Positions 7,011 to 14,841 of a stretch of DNA of 64,000 nucleotides are shown one piece after another. The DNA is from JASLDZ01 sp964244065. Lineage in GTDB: Bacteria > Pseudomonadota > Alphaproteobacteria > Caulobacterales > Caulobacteraceae. The notes beneath the pieces were generated by a model. The model saw only the letters and a program-made list of their open reading frames with translations, was not told where the DNA came from and searched no databases. The stretch covers positions 124,001 to 188,000 of the forward strand of contig CAXTHH010000004.1 of the NCBI GenBank assembly GCA_964244065.1. The letters are read 5' to 3'. The stretch's first letter is position 1. The number at the start of each line of letters is the position of its first letter. The position numbers and the translations under genes were made by a program.

Positions 7011-9029
7011 ATGCGGTGGGGGCTTGGGCTTGGCTTAGCTCTGTTGCTTGTCACGGCTGCACACGCCGAGGTCGTTCGCTTGGAGGTGCGCGATCAGCGC
7101 GACTGGGCGCCGGGCCGGGTCTTCGCCGCTGGCGCTTACGAGATCCTGTCGGGAACGGCCTGGTACGAGATCGATCCGGACTCGCCGCAGGCGCGCGACA
7201 TCACCGATGTCCGGCTGGCTCCTCGGAACGTCCGCGGCAAGGTCGAGTACCACGGGCCGTTCCTGATCCTGCGCCCCAAGCAGGCGGACAAGAGCAACGG
7301 CGCCGTCGTGTTCGAAGTCGCCAATCGGGGATCCGATCAGACTAACGGCATCCTCTTCGACGCGAGCGACTTCGAGCTCACCAAGCCTGCTGGCGCCACA
7401 GAGGTCGGGCGCGCGCCGCTCTTCGACCGCGGCTATATGTTTGCATGGGCGGGCTGGCAGTCAGACCTCGCAGGCGACGCCTTCGGCTTGGTGGTCCCCC
7501 GCGCTCGCGTGAACGGACCCGTGCGCGCCGCTGAGTTCGTCTGGGAGGACGGCGGTCGCAACGATGGTGGTTCGGCCCGGGTCGGCGGCTCGTGCGCGGC
7601 GGACGTGAACGATCGAACGGCCGTGCTCAGGATACATCGCCGCTTCGACGATCCGGGCGAAGTCGTGCCGCGCGATCGCTGGCGCTTCGCCACGCGCGGG
7701 AAGGACGGTGTCGAGAAGCCTGATCCGTGCGCCTTCCTCTTGGATGCGCCGCTGACCGCGCCGGCGCTGGTGACCATCATCTACCGCGGCGACAATCCCC
7801 AAGTCGCAGGGCTGGGGCTCGCCGCCGTGCGCGACTTCGCCGCCCACCTGCGCAGCAATGCGGTCGCCGGCCGGCAGGCGCCCACGACAGTGATCGCCTA
7901 CGGCTATTCGCAAAGCGCGCGGTTCCTGCGCGACTTCTTGTACCGCGGGTTCAACAAGCTATCTGGGCGGCCCGTGTTCGATGGTGTGCTCGATGCAGGC
8001 TCGGGCGCGGGACGCGGCTCCTTCGCCCACCGCTATGCCAATCCGGGCGACGCCGGCAACTCAGTCGGCTCTGCCCTGCGCCCGGTCGACCTCTACCCTT
8101 TCGCCGATCTGCCGACCCCCGACATCGCGGGTGCTGCGCGGGAGGGGCTGCTCGACCGCGCCCGGCGCGACGGTGCAGCACCCAAGATGTTCCACATCCT
8201 CTCTGGCACGGAGTACTGGGCACGCGCCGGCTCGCTCATGCAGGCGACCCCCGACGGTCGCAGCGCTCTGCCGGAAGCGCCGGATACGCGCACCTATGTC
8301 TTCGCGGGGACCAACCACGCGCCTCGCTCACCCTTCGCCTTCGTCAGGCCGAAACGCCGCGCCGACTACCCGTACAATGACAACGCCGACGAGTTCACCG
8401 CCATGCCGGCGCTCGTGGAGGCTATGCGCCGATGGATCGTTGAGGGCGCCGCGCCGCCGCCCACGCAACGGCCCGAGGTCGGGGCCACGCTGGTCGATCC
8501 TGAAAGCCTGGCTTTCCCCGCCATCCCTGGCGTAACCGTGCCGAAAGCTCCGCCGCCGGTGTGGCGGCTCACCTTCGGCCCCGATCACCGGAGCCGCGGC
8601 GTGCTCGTCGAACCGCCCCTGATCGGACCGCGCTACAAGCTGCTCGTGCCGCAGGTCGATGAGGACGGGAACGAGCTCGGCGGATGGCTTGGCCTCCGGC
8701 GATCACTCCCCATCGGCACCTACACGGCTTGGAATGGCCCAGACCCACATTACAGCGCCTTCGGCACCCTTTCCGGCTTGGCGGGCGCCCTGATTCCCTT
8801 CACGTGGGACGAGGCCGAACGAACGCAGTTAAAGGATCCAAGGCGGTCTCTCGTCGCCCGCTACGGCAGCGCCGACGGCTACATGCGCCAAGCCGATCAG
8901 GAGATCGAACGCCAGATCACGGCCGGCTTCCTCCTGCCCGATGAGCGCGCATGGGCGCACGATCAGATGCTGGCCAACTGGACCCGCGCCGACGCACTCA
9001 CCTTCCTCTGGCCGCGGCCGAAGACGTAG
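7011..9029 (+). CDS. Exported alpha/beta-hydrolase domain protein
   Basis: Large secreted protein of the family annotated alpha/beta-hydrolase domain-containing (about 650 residues; function unknown). The start is the ATG at 7011, five bases after GGAGG; an in-frame GTG at 6987 is less likely. The signal peptide is MRWGLGLGLALLLVTAAHA. The nucleophile elbow is GYSQSA (IAYGYSQSARFLRDFLYRG), and the likely acid/base region contains the FAGTNHAP segment. The N-terminal third is beta-rich with no recognised catalytic motif. It stands alone, with 220 bp upstream and a 190-bp gap downstream. Confidence 0.8.
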   Translation: MRWGLGLGLALLLVTAAHAEVVRLEVRDQRDWAPGRVFAAGAYEILSGTAWYEIDPDSPQARDITDVRLAPRNVRGKVEYHGPFLILRPKQADKSNGAVVFEVANRGSDQTNGILFDASDFELTKPAGATEVGRAPLFDRGYMFAWAGWQSDLAGDAFGLVVPRARVNGPVRAAEFVWEDGGRNDGGSARVGGSCAADVNDRTAVLRIHRRFDDPGEVVPRDRWRFATRGKDGVEKPDPCAFLLDAPLTAPALVTIIYRGDNPQVAGLGLAAVRDFAAHLRSNAVAGRQAPTTVIAYGYSQSARFLRDFLYRGFNKLSGRPVFDGVLDAGSGAGRGSFAHRYANPGDAGNSVGSALRPVDLYPFADLPTPDIAGAAREGLLDRARRDGAAPKMFHILSGTEYWARAGSLMQATPDGRSALPEAPDTRTYVFAGTNHAPRSPFAFVRPKRRADYPYNDNADEFTAMPALVEAMRRWIVEGAAPPPTQRPEVGATLVDPESLAFPAIPGVTVPKAPPPVWRLTFGPDHRSRGVLVEPPLIGPRYKLLVPQVDEDGNELGGWLGLRRSLPIGTYTAWNGPDPHYSAFGTLSGLAGALIPFTWDEAERTQLKDPRRSLVARYGSADGYMRQADQEIERQITAGFLLPDERAWAHDQMLANWTRADALTFLWPRPKT

Positions 9030-9043
9030 CGCTGCATCGAGCA

Positions 9044-9193
9044 TCAAAGGCCGGATAGCGGCAACACCGGACGTTGGCTCGCCTGCAGCAAGCCGACGTC
9101 CGCCAGGCGGATGTAGAGGTCCGCTTCCCGGCCGAACGCCAGCGACGCTCGCGACCCGTGCGGCTCGACAATGACTGAGCCGCTGCCGACCAT
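9044..9193 (-). CDS. Unrecognised 49-residue ORF
   Basis: An ATG-started frame filling the gap after the large hydrolase, with protein-like sequence (READLYIRLADVGLLQAS). No clear ribosome site and no recognised family; it may be a degraded fragment, as its neighbours are. Confidence 0.2.
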   Translation of the reverse strand: MVGSGSVIVEPHGSRASLAFGREADLYIRLADVGLLQASQRPVLPLSGL

Positions 9194-9216
9194 TCAGCCA
9201 AATAGGGGAGCCAACC

Positions 9217-9417
9217 GTGGGTGACATGGTGATTGTGGGCTACCGGCCGAAGCCGGGCCGAGAGGACGATCTGCTCGACCTGACGCGCGAGCATGTTCCC
9301 AAGCTGCGGAAGCTACGCCTTGCGACAGACCGTCCAACGCTCGCCATACGTACCGCTGAACGAACTTCCTGATTTTATGGACATGTTCGCACAGTTCACG
9401 CCGCTGGATACCGGTCT
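9217..9417 (+). pseudogene. Internally deleted ABM/dimeric-barrel small protein gene
   Basis: The 5' part starts at GTG 9217 after a GGGGAG ribosome site and reads VIVGYRPKPGREDDLLDLTR, ending at a TGA near 9370. From about 9344 a different frame reads YVPLNELPDFMDMFAQFTPL. Both pieces resemble the two ends of the roughly 100-residue antibiotic-biosynthesis-monooxygenase-like proteins common in proteobacteria, so about 35 central codons are missing and the frame changes at the join (within CTCGCCATACGTA, about 9341-9353). It is not expected to give a functional product. Family assignment is by recognition of end motifs. Confidence 0.55.
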
Positions 9418-9459
9418 AGGGCCGCTCTCCACGGCACTCGGCAGGATCTGCCACCAAGC

Positions 9460-9720
9460 CTATTGCGCCGGCTGGATGCGCTCCTGTATCACCTTCAGGC
9501 TGATACTCATCATAGAACATAAGGCCCAAATCGCAGTCAGAATTCCCGCGAAGACAGCGATCACTCTAAACCAAGAATGATCCTCATAGAATGAATATAG
9601 TAGATGCGTAGGCGCTATCAAGAAGCTGCCCAATACCAGAAGGGTTCCGCGAAATAGTCTCAGAATGAAGTATTTAATTGAAGCTCGACTGACGCTTTTA
9701 TTCACCTTCAGGTTCTCCAC
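9460..9720 (-). CDS. AT-rich orphan two-helix membrane protein
   Basis: 86 residues, basic N-terminus then two hydrophobic stretches (LFRGTLLVLGSFLIAPTHLL and VIAVFAGILTAIWALCSMM). The region 9480-9730 is visibly richer in A and T than everything around it, with AT-ending codons, pointing to acquisition from a lower-GC source. No family recognised, and no neighbours to suggest a role. Confidence 0.45.
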   Translation of the reverse strand: MENLKVNKSVSRASIKYFILRLFRGTLLVLGSFLIAPTHLLYSFYEDHSWFRVIAVFAGILTAIWALCSMMSISLKVIQERIQPAQ

Positions 9721-9935
9721 TCACGGCTCGATTATTCATAATGTGGTCGCCCCTATCAAGTGACCGCTCAGCGCCTGCGTCGTTAGCGGGCCCTTATGTT
9801 TTTGGATCTCATGGAGCGAGTGGAACGCTCAGGAGCGAGCTGTCGCCTGACAGCCACCTCTCCCCCGCTTTGATGGTCCGAAGAAGTGGGAGGTCACGAC
9901 TTCGGTAATTGTTTTCGCATCCGTGGGAGAGGTAG

Positions 9936-9967
9936 GACCCGACCGCGGCATAAGTCGCGGCCGGGTC
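9936..9967. terminator. Hairpin downstream of the fasciclin gene
   Basis: Near-perfect inverted repeat (GACCCGACCGCG / CGCGGCCGGGTC, one mismatch) with a 7-8 nt loop, just beyond the stop of the minus-strand FAS1 gene. No T-run follows on the minus strand, so termination is only plausible. Confidence 0.4.
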
Positions 9968-9974
9968 TTGGTCA

Positions 9975-10400
9975 TCAGGCCTGGGGCAAAATGACGGTAT
10001 CGACCACGTGGATCACGCCGTTGCTGCAAGCAATGTCGGCAGTGGTTACTCGGGCGCCGTTGATAGTGACTCCGTGGGTCCCATCGACGTTCACGGCTTC
10101 GCCCTGCACCGAGGCGGGGCTCATCGTCTTGCCGGTCACGTCAGCGGCCATGACCTTGCCGGAGAGGACGTGCAGAAGGAGGATCTGCGTGAGCTTCTCC
10201 TTGTTCTCGGGCTTCACGAGATCGTCCACCGTGCCTGCGGGAAGCTTGGCGAAAGCGTCGTCGGAGGGGGCGAAGACGGTGAAGGGCCCTGCGCCCTTGA
10301 GCGTTTCGACAAGGCCGGCTGCGGTGACCGCGGCCACCAGGGTCTTGAACGAGCCGGCGGCGACGGCGGTGTCGACGATGTCGTGCTGTTGATCGGGCAT
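9975..10400 (-). CDS. Fasciclin (FAS1) domain protein
   Basis: A single FAS1 domain of 141 residues. The two family boxes are present: FTVFAPSDDAFAKLP (H1-like) and, at the end, GVIHVVDTVILP (H2-like). FAS1 proteins are usually secreted adhesion or stress proteins, but this one begins MPDQQHDIVDTAV with no signal peptide or membrane segment, so it appears cytoplasmic or exported by another route. It stands alone with a 234-bp upstream gap to blh, in the same orientation as the rhodopsin cluster. Confidence 0.9.
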   Translation of the reverse strand: MPDQQHDIVDTAVAAGSFKTLVAAVTAAGLVETLKGAGPFTVFAPSDDAFAKLPAGTVDDLVKPENKEKLTQILLLHVLSGKVMAADVTGKTMSPASVQGEAVNVDGTHGVTINGARVTTADIACSNGVIHVVDTVILPQA

Positions 10401-10634
10401 GGTTGCTTCCCTGTATTACCGCCGTCTCGGGAGTTTCCGGACGACTTGGTTGGTTTGGTGTCGTTCGTGCGACGACTACCGTAAGCCTTCACGTCAGCAT
10501 CTCCGCCCTGGATAGTATGGGGGCTTCTCAGGACTGGAGCTAAGCTGAGCACAAAGCCAAGGTTGGCTCACGAAGACTGGATCGGCTAACCGGCGCTTGA
10601 TAGGCTCTTGATGGGGGCGGAGGCCATACAGCCT

Positions 10635-11555
10635 TTAGGCGGTAGCCTCCGCCCGGCGCCGCACGCGCTCGTGCATCCATCGCGCCCTGACGAGCAGCGG
10701 CGCCAGCATGTGAGGCGTCGTCAGCACCGAAAGCAGCATGAAGGTCGCCGACGTCAGCCGGACGTCCGGACCCCCTACGGACGCCTGGCGGTAGAGGAGC
10801 ACGCCGATCGCCAGCGCGCCGAGAACGGTCGGAAGGGCGACCGGGCCCCACTGGTGCAGGCGCCGGCGTGAAAGCGAGCGCACCGCCTCCCCGAAGTGGC
10901 GAGGCGAATGACACAGGCCGAAGAAGAGCGCGAAGCCCACGGCGGGCGGAAGTGTGATCAACCCCGCCACGGAGACGGCCGCCGCCCCCGCCAAGTCACC
11001 TCGCCCGGCACGCAGGAGGGCGTAGAGCGCGGCCACGGCGCCGACGAAGGCGGTCGGCGCCGCCAGAAGCAGGAGGTCGGCCACTGCGGCCGCCTCCCCG
11101 CGCTCGGTTATGGCGGTGAAGATCGCGCGCAGGGCCGGACGGTGCAGCAGGGCGGGGGCGGCCAGCAGAGACCCCGCCAGGGCGAGCGAGAGCAGGGACG
11201 AACCTGCAGCCGCCCAATCCTCCGCGAAGTGCACGGTTGCTATGACCAGGAACAGCCCCAAGGCTGCGACGGGGGCGATCCGCCAGAGCCCCCACGTCGA
11301 CGCCGCGCAAGCCAAGTAGAGAGCGATCAGCGGAACGAGACCCCTCGCGCCCCGCGTGCCCTCGCGCCGGATCAACGCCAGATCGAGAGCCCCGTGGGGG
11401 AGGCCTAGGATCAGGATGGTGACGCACGCGAAACCCGTCGCCGCAGGTCCCTCGAGGGGCGCCCCCGCGACCGAGGCGGCGAGAGCGAGAGCCAGGGCGC
11501 ACGCGGGCACGCGAACGCCCTGGCGTGGTCCGGAGGTGGTCGCGAGGGGCGTCAT
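10635..11555 (-). CDS. blh: Brp/Blh beta-carotene 15,15'-dioxygenase
   Basis: Integral-membrane iron enzyme that splits beta-carotene into two retinal molecules, the chromophore of rhodopsin. The 306-residue protein is almost wholly hydrophobic and carries the conserved histidines in GLPHGALD, VHFAEDW, CHSPRHFGEA and TTPHMLAPL. It lies 58 bp downstream of the rhodopsin gene in the same direction, the usual rhodopsin-blh pairing. No beta-carotene synthesis genes (crtE/B/I/Y) are in this window, so carotene must come from elsewhere in the genome. Confidence 0.92.
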   Translation of the reverse strand: MTPLATTSGPRQGVRVPACALALALAASVAGAPLEGPAATGFACVTILILGLPHGALDLALIRREGTRGARGLVPLIALYLACAASTWGLWRIAPVAALGLFLVIATVHFAEDWAAAGSSLLSLALAGSLLAAPALLHRPALRAIFTAITERGEAAAVADLLLLAAPTAFVGAVAALYALLRAGRGDLAGAAAVSVAGLITLPPAVGFALFFGLCHSPRHFGEAVRSLSRRRLHQWGPVALPTVLGALAIGVLLYRQASVGGPDVRLTSATFMLLSVLTTPHMLAPLLVRARWMHERVRRRAEATA

Positions 11556-11613
11556 CGGGGGTCGGCGACGAATGCCGGCGGCCCGGAGCGGGCCGCCGGC
11601 ACGCCTCGCCGGA

Positions 11614-12393
11614 TCAGGCCGGAGCGTGAGAGGCTTGCGCTTCGACCGCGCTCTTACGGGTGGCGATCATGAAGATCATGACGCCCACGCCCGCCTTGGC
11701 CAGGATGTCGGCCAAGGTGTATCCCACCTGCACGCTGGTCGTCACGGCGCCGCCGCTGAGGTTGGTGTAGGGGATCATGTAGACGATCGGGTAGAATCCC
11801 CATGATGCGAAGGTCAGCAGTCGCGCGGCCTTCACCAGACCTTTGACGCTTTCAGGCTGACGATCGATCGATTCGCCCAGACCCTTGAACAGGACCCAGA
11901 TGATGTAGAGGAACGGAATGGTGGAGAGCGTTCCCCAGATCGCCCGGGTCATGTTGTCGTGCGCGATCTCGCCCGGGTAGCCCAGGGCGATCATCAGGGC
12001 CGCGGCGAAGCCCAGCCGAGTGGCGGTGCTGACGGTCTCCTTGGCCGGCAACCGCATGACGAGCACGAGTTCGATCAGGAGGAGCGGCACGGTGAGGAGC
12101 CAGTCGACGTAGCGATAGGCGTCGTTGAAGGCCACGCCGGTGGCGCTGAGCACGCCGTTCTTCACGACGTAGGCCGCGTTCCAGTTCTCAAAGATCCGGA
12201 AGTAGTGGTAGGCGGCGATGGCCGTCACGAGGCCTGAGATCGTCAGCGCGGTTTTGTAGTTCGCACCGACCTGCGAGCGGCCGAGCCAAAGGAACAGCGT
12301 GGCCGCCCCCATGGCGGCCAGGGTCAGAGAGAAGGCGTTATATACAAGGCTGAATTGTCCCACAGACAGATCGACCACAGGAACACTCCCCAT
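11614..12393 (-). CDS. Microbial rhodopsin, outward proton pump (proteorhodopsin/xanthorhodopsin type)
   Basis: Seven-helix retinal protein that moves protons out of the cell in light. Counting from the ATG at 12393, helix C has D97, T101 and E108 (DWLLTVPLLLIE), the DTE signature of proton pumps, with L105 predicting green absorption. His63 (AYHYFRI) matches the proteorhodopsin His75 partner. Helix G has D229 and the retinal-binding Lys K233 (LADILAKAGVG). Helix E has WGTLSTIPF; Gly154 may correspond to the small residue that opens a carotenoid-antenna window in xanthorhodopsins, but that needs an alignment. GTG at 12378, with GGGGAG seven bases ahead, may be the true start. It is followed by blh and preceded by the LOV-HTH gene. 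Confidence 0.95.
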   Translation of the reverse strand: MGSVPVVDLSVGQFSLVYNAFSLTLAAMGAATLFLWLGRSQVGANYKTALTISGLVTAIAAYHYFRIFENWNAAYVVKNGVLSATGVAFNDAYRYVDWLLTVPLLLIELVLVMRLPAKETVSTATRLGFAAALMIALGYPGEIAHDNMTRAIWGTLSTIPFLYIIWVLFKGLGESIDRQPESVKGLVKAARLLTFASWGFYPIVYMIPYTNLSGGAVTTSVQVGYTLADILAKAGVGVMIFMIATRKSAVEAQASHAPA

Positions 12394-12575
12394 ACCCGGC
12401 TCGCGACCAGACTATCGGGCCGCCTCGCCGCAAAGGGGACGGCCTCCAGGTCAGATGAATGACCCTGAGCACGTCCAGATGTTTGGGCGAGCACCGCGAC
12501 TTCACGGCGACTGCGTCTGAGCTGTCTAGATCGCCCATCCAGATGCCGATCTAGGCTTCCGGCTCCCCAGCTGCT

Positions 12576-12595
12576 ATACGGGCTTTAGACCGTAT
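12576..12595. repeat. Inverted repeat between LOV regulator and rhodopsin
   Basis: ATACGG and CCGTAT separated by 8 nt, 8-27 bp after the LOV-HTH stop codon. Possible weak terminator or a binding site upstream of the rhodopsin; no T-run follows. Confidence 0.3.
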
Positions 12596-12602
12596 CTGAG
12601 GC

Positions 12603-13232
12603 CTAGAGGCCGGCCTCGACGGCGACGCGCACTGCGTCGGCCATGTTGCCCTTGCCGAGCTTGGACAACAGCAGCGCCCGGTGCATCTTCACCGTCTTCT
12701 CGCTGATGCGCAGGTTCTGGGCGATCTGCTTGCTCCGCTGACCGGCCGCGATCTGCTCGAGGATCTGGCGCTGCCGCGGCGATAGGCTCCGCACCAGCAT
12801 GATGGCGGCCTGGCGCTTGGCCGAGGGCAGCCCCTCATCTTCGAACGGCAGCTCCACTTGAGATCCGATGAAGAACTCGAGCTCGCCCGCGGCGTCGAAG
12901 AGGGGGGCCACAAGCACGGCGTTCCGAAACATCGCCCCCGAGCGCTTGTAGTTCAGGATCTCGACCAGAACCGGGCGCTTCTCCCGCACGCCCCTCTGGA
13001 TGCGCTCTGTCAACCACGGCTCCGTCGCAGGACCGGCGAGGAAGCGGCAGTTGCGACCCAGCACGGCGTCCGGACCATAGCCAGTCAGCGCGTAGAAGGC
13101 CGCGTTCGCAACGATGATCGGATTGTCCGGCAGGCGCGGATTGCTGATCACCGAAGCGATCGGGCTGTTATTAACGGAGAGGAGTAGCCGGGCGGGCTCG
13201 CTACCGACATCGCCAGAGAAGCTCGCCACCAC
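12603..13232 (-). CDS. LOV-HTH photoreceptor transcription factor (EL222-like layout)
   Basis: Blue-light sensor fused to a DNA-binding domain. Residues about 18-128 form a LOV domain: GRNCRFLAG with the photo-adduct Cys62, the flavin-contacting NYKRSG (94-99) and the C-terminal FIGSQ (Gln125). Residues 150-209 form a LuxR/FixJ-type helix-turn-helix (LSPRQRQILEQIAAGQRSKQ then SEKTVKMHRALLLSKL). Light-driven Cys-flavin bond formation frees such HTH domains to bind DNA in EL222. The conserved Trp of NYKRDGxxFWN is Arg103 here. The start is a GTG at 13232. It is 210 bp upstream of the rhodopsin gene on the same strand, so it is well placed to control rhodopsin-blh. It is the last gene before the right att-like repeat. 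Confidence 0.93.
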   Translation of the reverse strand: MVASFSGDVGSEPARLLLSVNNSPIASVISNPRLPDNPIIVANAAFYALTGYGPDAVLGRNCRFLAGPATEPWLTERIQRGVREKRPVLVEILNYKRSGAMFRNAVLVAPLFDAAGELEFFIGSQVELPFEDEGLPSAKRQAAIMLVRSLSPRQRQILEQIAAGQRSKQIAQNLRISEKTVKMHRALLLSKLGKGNMADAVRVAVEAGL

Positions 13233-13492
13233 GGTATCGACCTATAATGCGGGGCTCCCCAAGTCGGAAGCGATTTGATCGACGTCCGGTCCCGCCACGT
13301 TTGCAGTGGTTTAAAGGCACTCACCCCAAAATGAATGCCGGGCGACTGTGTCTGCCCATAGTGATCGGCGCTCCCTGTAAGCGGACCCTACGACGGTCAG
13401 CGATGAGTCAGGTGCAGACGCCCGACTAGGGTAGGAGCGCTCGCTGCGGTTTACAGCCTCCGCCGCTCTATTCTTTTCTGCGCAAGGGATCG

Positions 13493-13545
13493 GCATCGGA
13501 CTGCGGATCTGAGGGTCGGACGTTCGAATCGTTTCGGGCGCGCCA
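13493..13545 (+). repeat. Right tRNA-Arg remnant with att-like repeat (core 13507-13545)
   Basis: Matches the 3' two-thirds of tRNA-Arg(ACG): anticodon arm TCGGA-CTGCGGA-TCTGA (13496-13512; anticodon position GCG instead of ACG), variable loop, T-arm with loop TTCGAAT, acceptor CGGGCGC, G, CCA. The 5' acceptor strand (GCGCCCG expected) and D-arm are absent, so it is not a functional tRNA. The last 39 bases repeat 1768-1806 with two differences. It marks the right edge of the accessory block. Apart from this, 13233-13786 has no recognisable gene; a minus-strand frame there beginning GAPETIRTSDPQIRS is just the antisense of the tRNA sequence. Confidence 0.75.
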
Positions 13546-13786
13546 ATTTCTTCGAAGAGCATTGTCCGGCGTCTCCGTCGTTCGGTGGGCCGGTTGTCTG
13601 GACCGGCCCTCCTGTCCTGGTTGGGCTGGGGAAGCGTCCGAAGTGGCGCGCGGCGCGGGCCCGGCTGGGCGCTTCCACCCGAGAGCACCGTCTGGCGGCG
13701 GCGCTTTGCAGGTTGCCTCGCCGAGCCGATCCCGGGACACGTCTTGGCCGGTCGGCCCGGGTCGGCTGCGGCGTGGAGGCGGGGAC

Positions 13787-14488
13787 GTGCGGGGTCTCGA
13801 TTTCAGTTCCTGGCGGAGCCTGCTGGCGACGCTGCTCGGCCTGGCGCTCGTCACCCTGATCGGCGTCGGGTTGCGGATCCTGACGATGGTCACGATCCAG
13901 CAGCGGCGGGAGCGTGTGAACCGCCAGATCAACGAGCGTCTGAAGACCCTGATCTCGGCCTACAAGACCTTGGGCGGATCCTTCACCGGCGACCTGACGG
14001 TCGATCCCGCCCACAAGCGAAACGCCCGCCCGGCGGCGGGCCGGGGCGCCGAGGCCGCCGCGCTGAGTCCCGGTGAACCCCCCGGATCGGACCGCGCGAG
14101 GCGCATCCGGGACGTCGTCGAGGGCGCCCTGTCGGACATCATCCTGCTCGGCACCGAGGAGCAGGTCCGCCTGGCCGCCCGGGCGGCGGAGGAGCTGGCG
14201 TCGGGGCGGCCCGTCCACACGCACGACCTCGTCGTCTCCCTCCGCGACTTCATCCGGCAGGCGCTGGACCTCGCCCCGGTTCCCCGCGGGCTCGTGCTCC
14301 CCAGGCAGGGACCGGCCAGACCCTCCGGCGGCGGCGGCGGGAAGGGAGAGGGGGGAAGGCCGGATAGCCGCGGCGGCGGAGGGGGCGCCGGGGGTGGCGG
14401 CGCGGGCGTTGGCGCAGGCCCGGACGGATCCGGCACGCAGCCGGGCGACCCGGAACACGCCCCGGCCGTCGGCCCCGATCATGGCTGA
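13787..14488 (+). CDS. Membrane-anchored protein of unknown function
   Basis: Starts at GTG 13787, with GGAGG ten bases upstream. One N-terminal helix (LLATLLGLALVTLIGVGLRI) is followed by a basic region (QQRRERVNRQINERLKTLIS), a central domain (RDVVEGALSDIILLGTEEQV and HTHDLVVSLRDFIRQAL) and a disordered Gly/Pro-rich tail of about 60 residues. The central part looks like a conserved helical domain found in uncharacterised alphaproteobacterial proteins, but I cannot name a family. It is the first gene to the right of the att-like repeat. Confidence 0.6.
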   Translation: MRGLDFSSWRSLLATLLGLALVTLIGVGLRILTMVTIQQRRERVNRQINERLKTLISAYKTLGGSFTGDLTVDPAHKRNARPAAGRGAEAAALSPGEPPGSDRARRIRDVVEGALSDIILLGTEEQVRLAARAAEELASGRPVHTHDLVVSLRDFIRQALDLAPVPRGLVLPRQGPARPSGGGGGKGEGGRPDSRGGGGGAGGGGAGVGAGPDGSGTQPGDPEHAPAVGPDHG

Positions 14489-14630
14489 CCGGGACTCGCG
14501 CGGCGGCCGGCGCGAACGAGGCGGCGTCCTTGACGGCAGGCGCTGGCCGGCGATCCGCCTTGAGACCCGCGACCGGCGGGGCAGCCTCCGTCCGGTCGGC
14601 GCGTTGTCGATGCACACGGGAGCCGCGACC

Positions 14631-14735
14631 ATGAAAGAGACCAAGGGCAAGCCGAAGAAGGCGGCGGCGCCGAAGCCGAACGCGTCTCAGCCGAGCACCA
14701 AGGGCCTGCCTGCGTCGCCCGCGAAGGGCAAGTAG
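14631..14735 (+). CDS. Small Lys/Ala/Pro-rich protein
   Basis: 34 residues starting MKETKGKPKKAAAPKPNAS, strongly basic and disordered. GGGAG lies eight to nine bases upstream of the ATG. It could be a histone-tail-like or nucleic-acid-binding peptide; the frame also runs open upstream, so the start is not certain. Confidence 0.35.
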   Translation: MKETKGKPKKAAAPKPNASQPSTKGLPASPAKGK

Positions 14736-14755
14736 AGCGAGACGCCGCTCTCCTG

Positions 14756-14813
14756 CACGGCCGCCGCGGGACTATCCTCGCGCCGACGTGCGCCACCGGG
14801 CGCGGCGGCCGTG
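14756..14813. terminator. 13-bp inverted repeat between convergent genes
   Basis: CACGGCCGCCGCG (14756-14768) and its exact reverse complement (14801-14813) with a 32-nt spacer, between the plus-strand small protein gene and the end of the minus-strand amt gene. Probably a bidirectional terminator-like structure, although no T-run is present. Confidence 0.4.
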
Positions 14814-14841
14814 CTCCGACGGACGTGCTGCCCGTTCGGCC

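Noticed and set aside
10401..10634. General-stress (EcfG-type) promoter ahead of the fasciclin gene
   Set aside because: A GGAAAC element is present on the minus strand, but no matching -10 (GTT) occurs at the right distance.
12576..12595. LOV-HTH operator upstream of the rhodopsin
   Set aside because: The palindrome is short and right at the end of the LOV gene; nothing in it matches a known EL222 site well enough to name it.
13470..13545. Complete tRNA-Arg gene
   Set aside because: 5' acceptor strand and D-arm are missing, and the anticodon position is GCG; only a 3' remnant.
13311..13688. Minus-strand ORF with GAPETIRTSDPQIRS
   Set aside because: This peptide is the antisense translation of a tRNA-Arg sequence, a known source of false gene calls.
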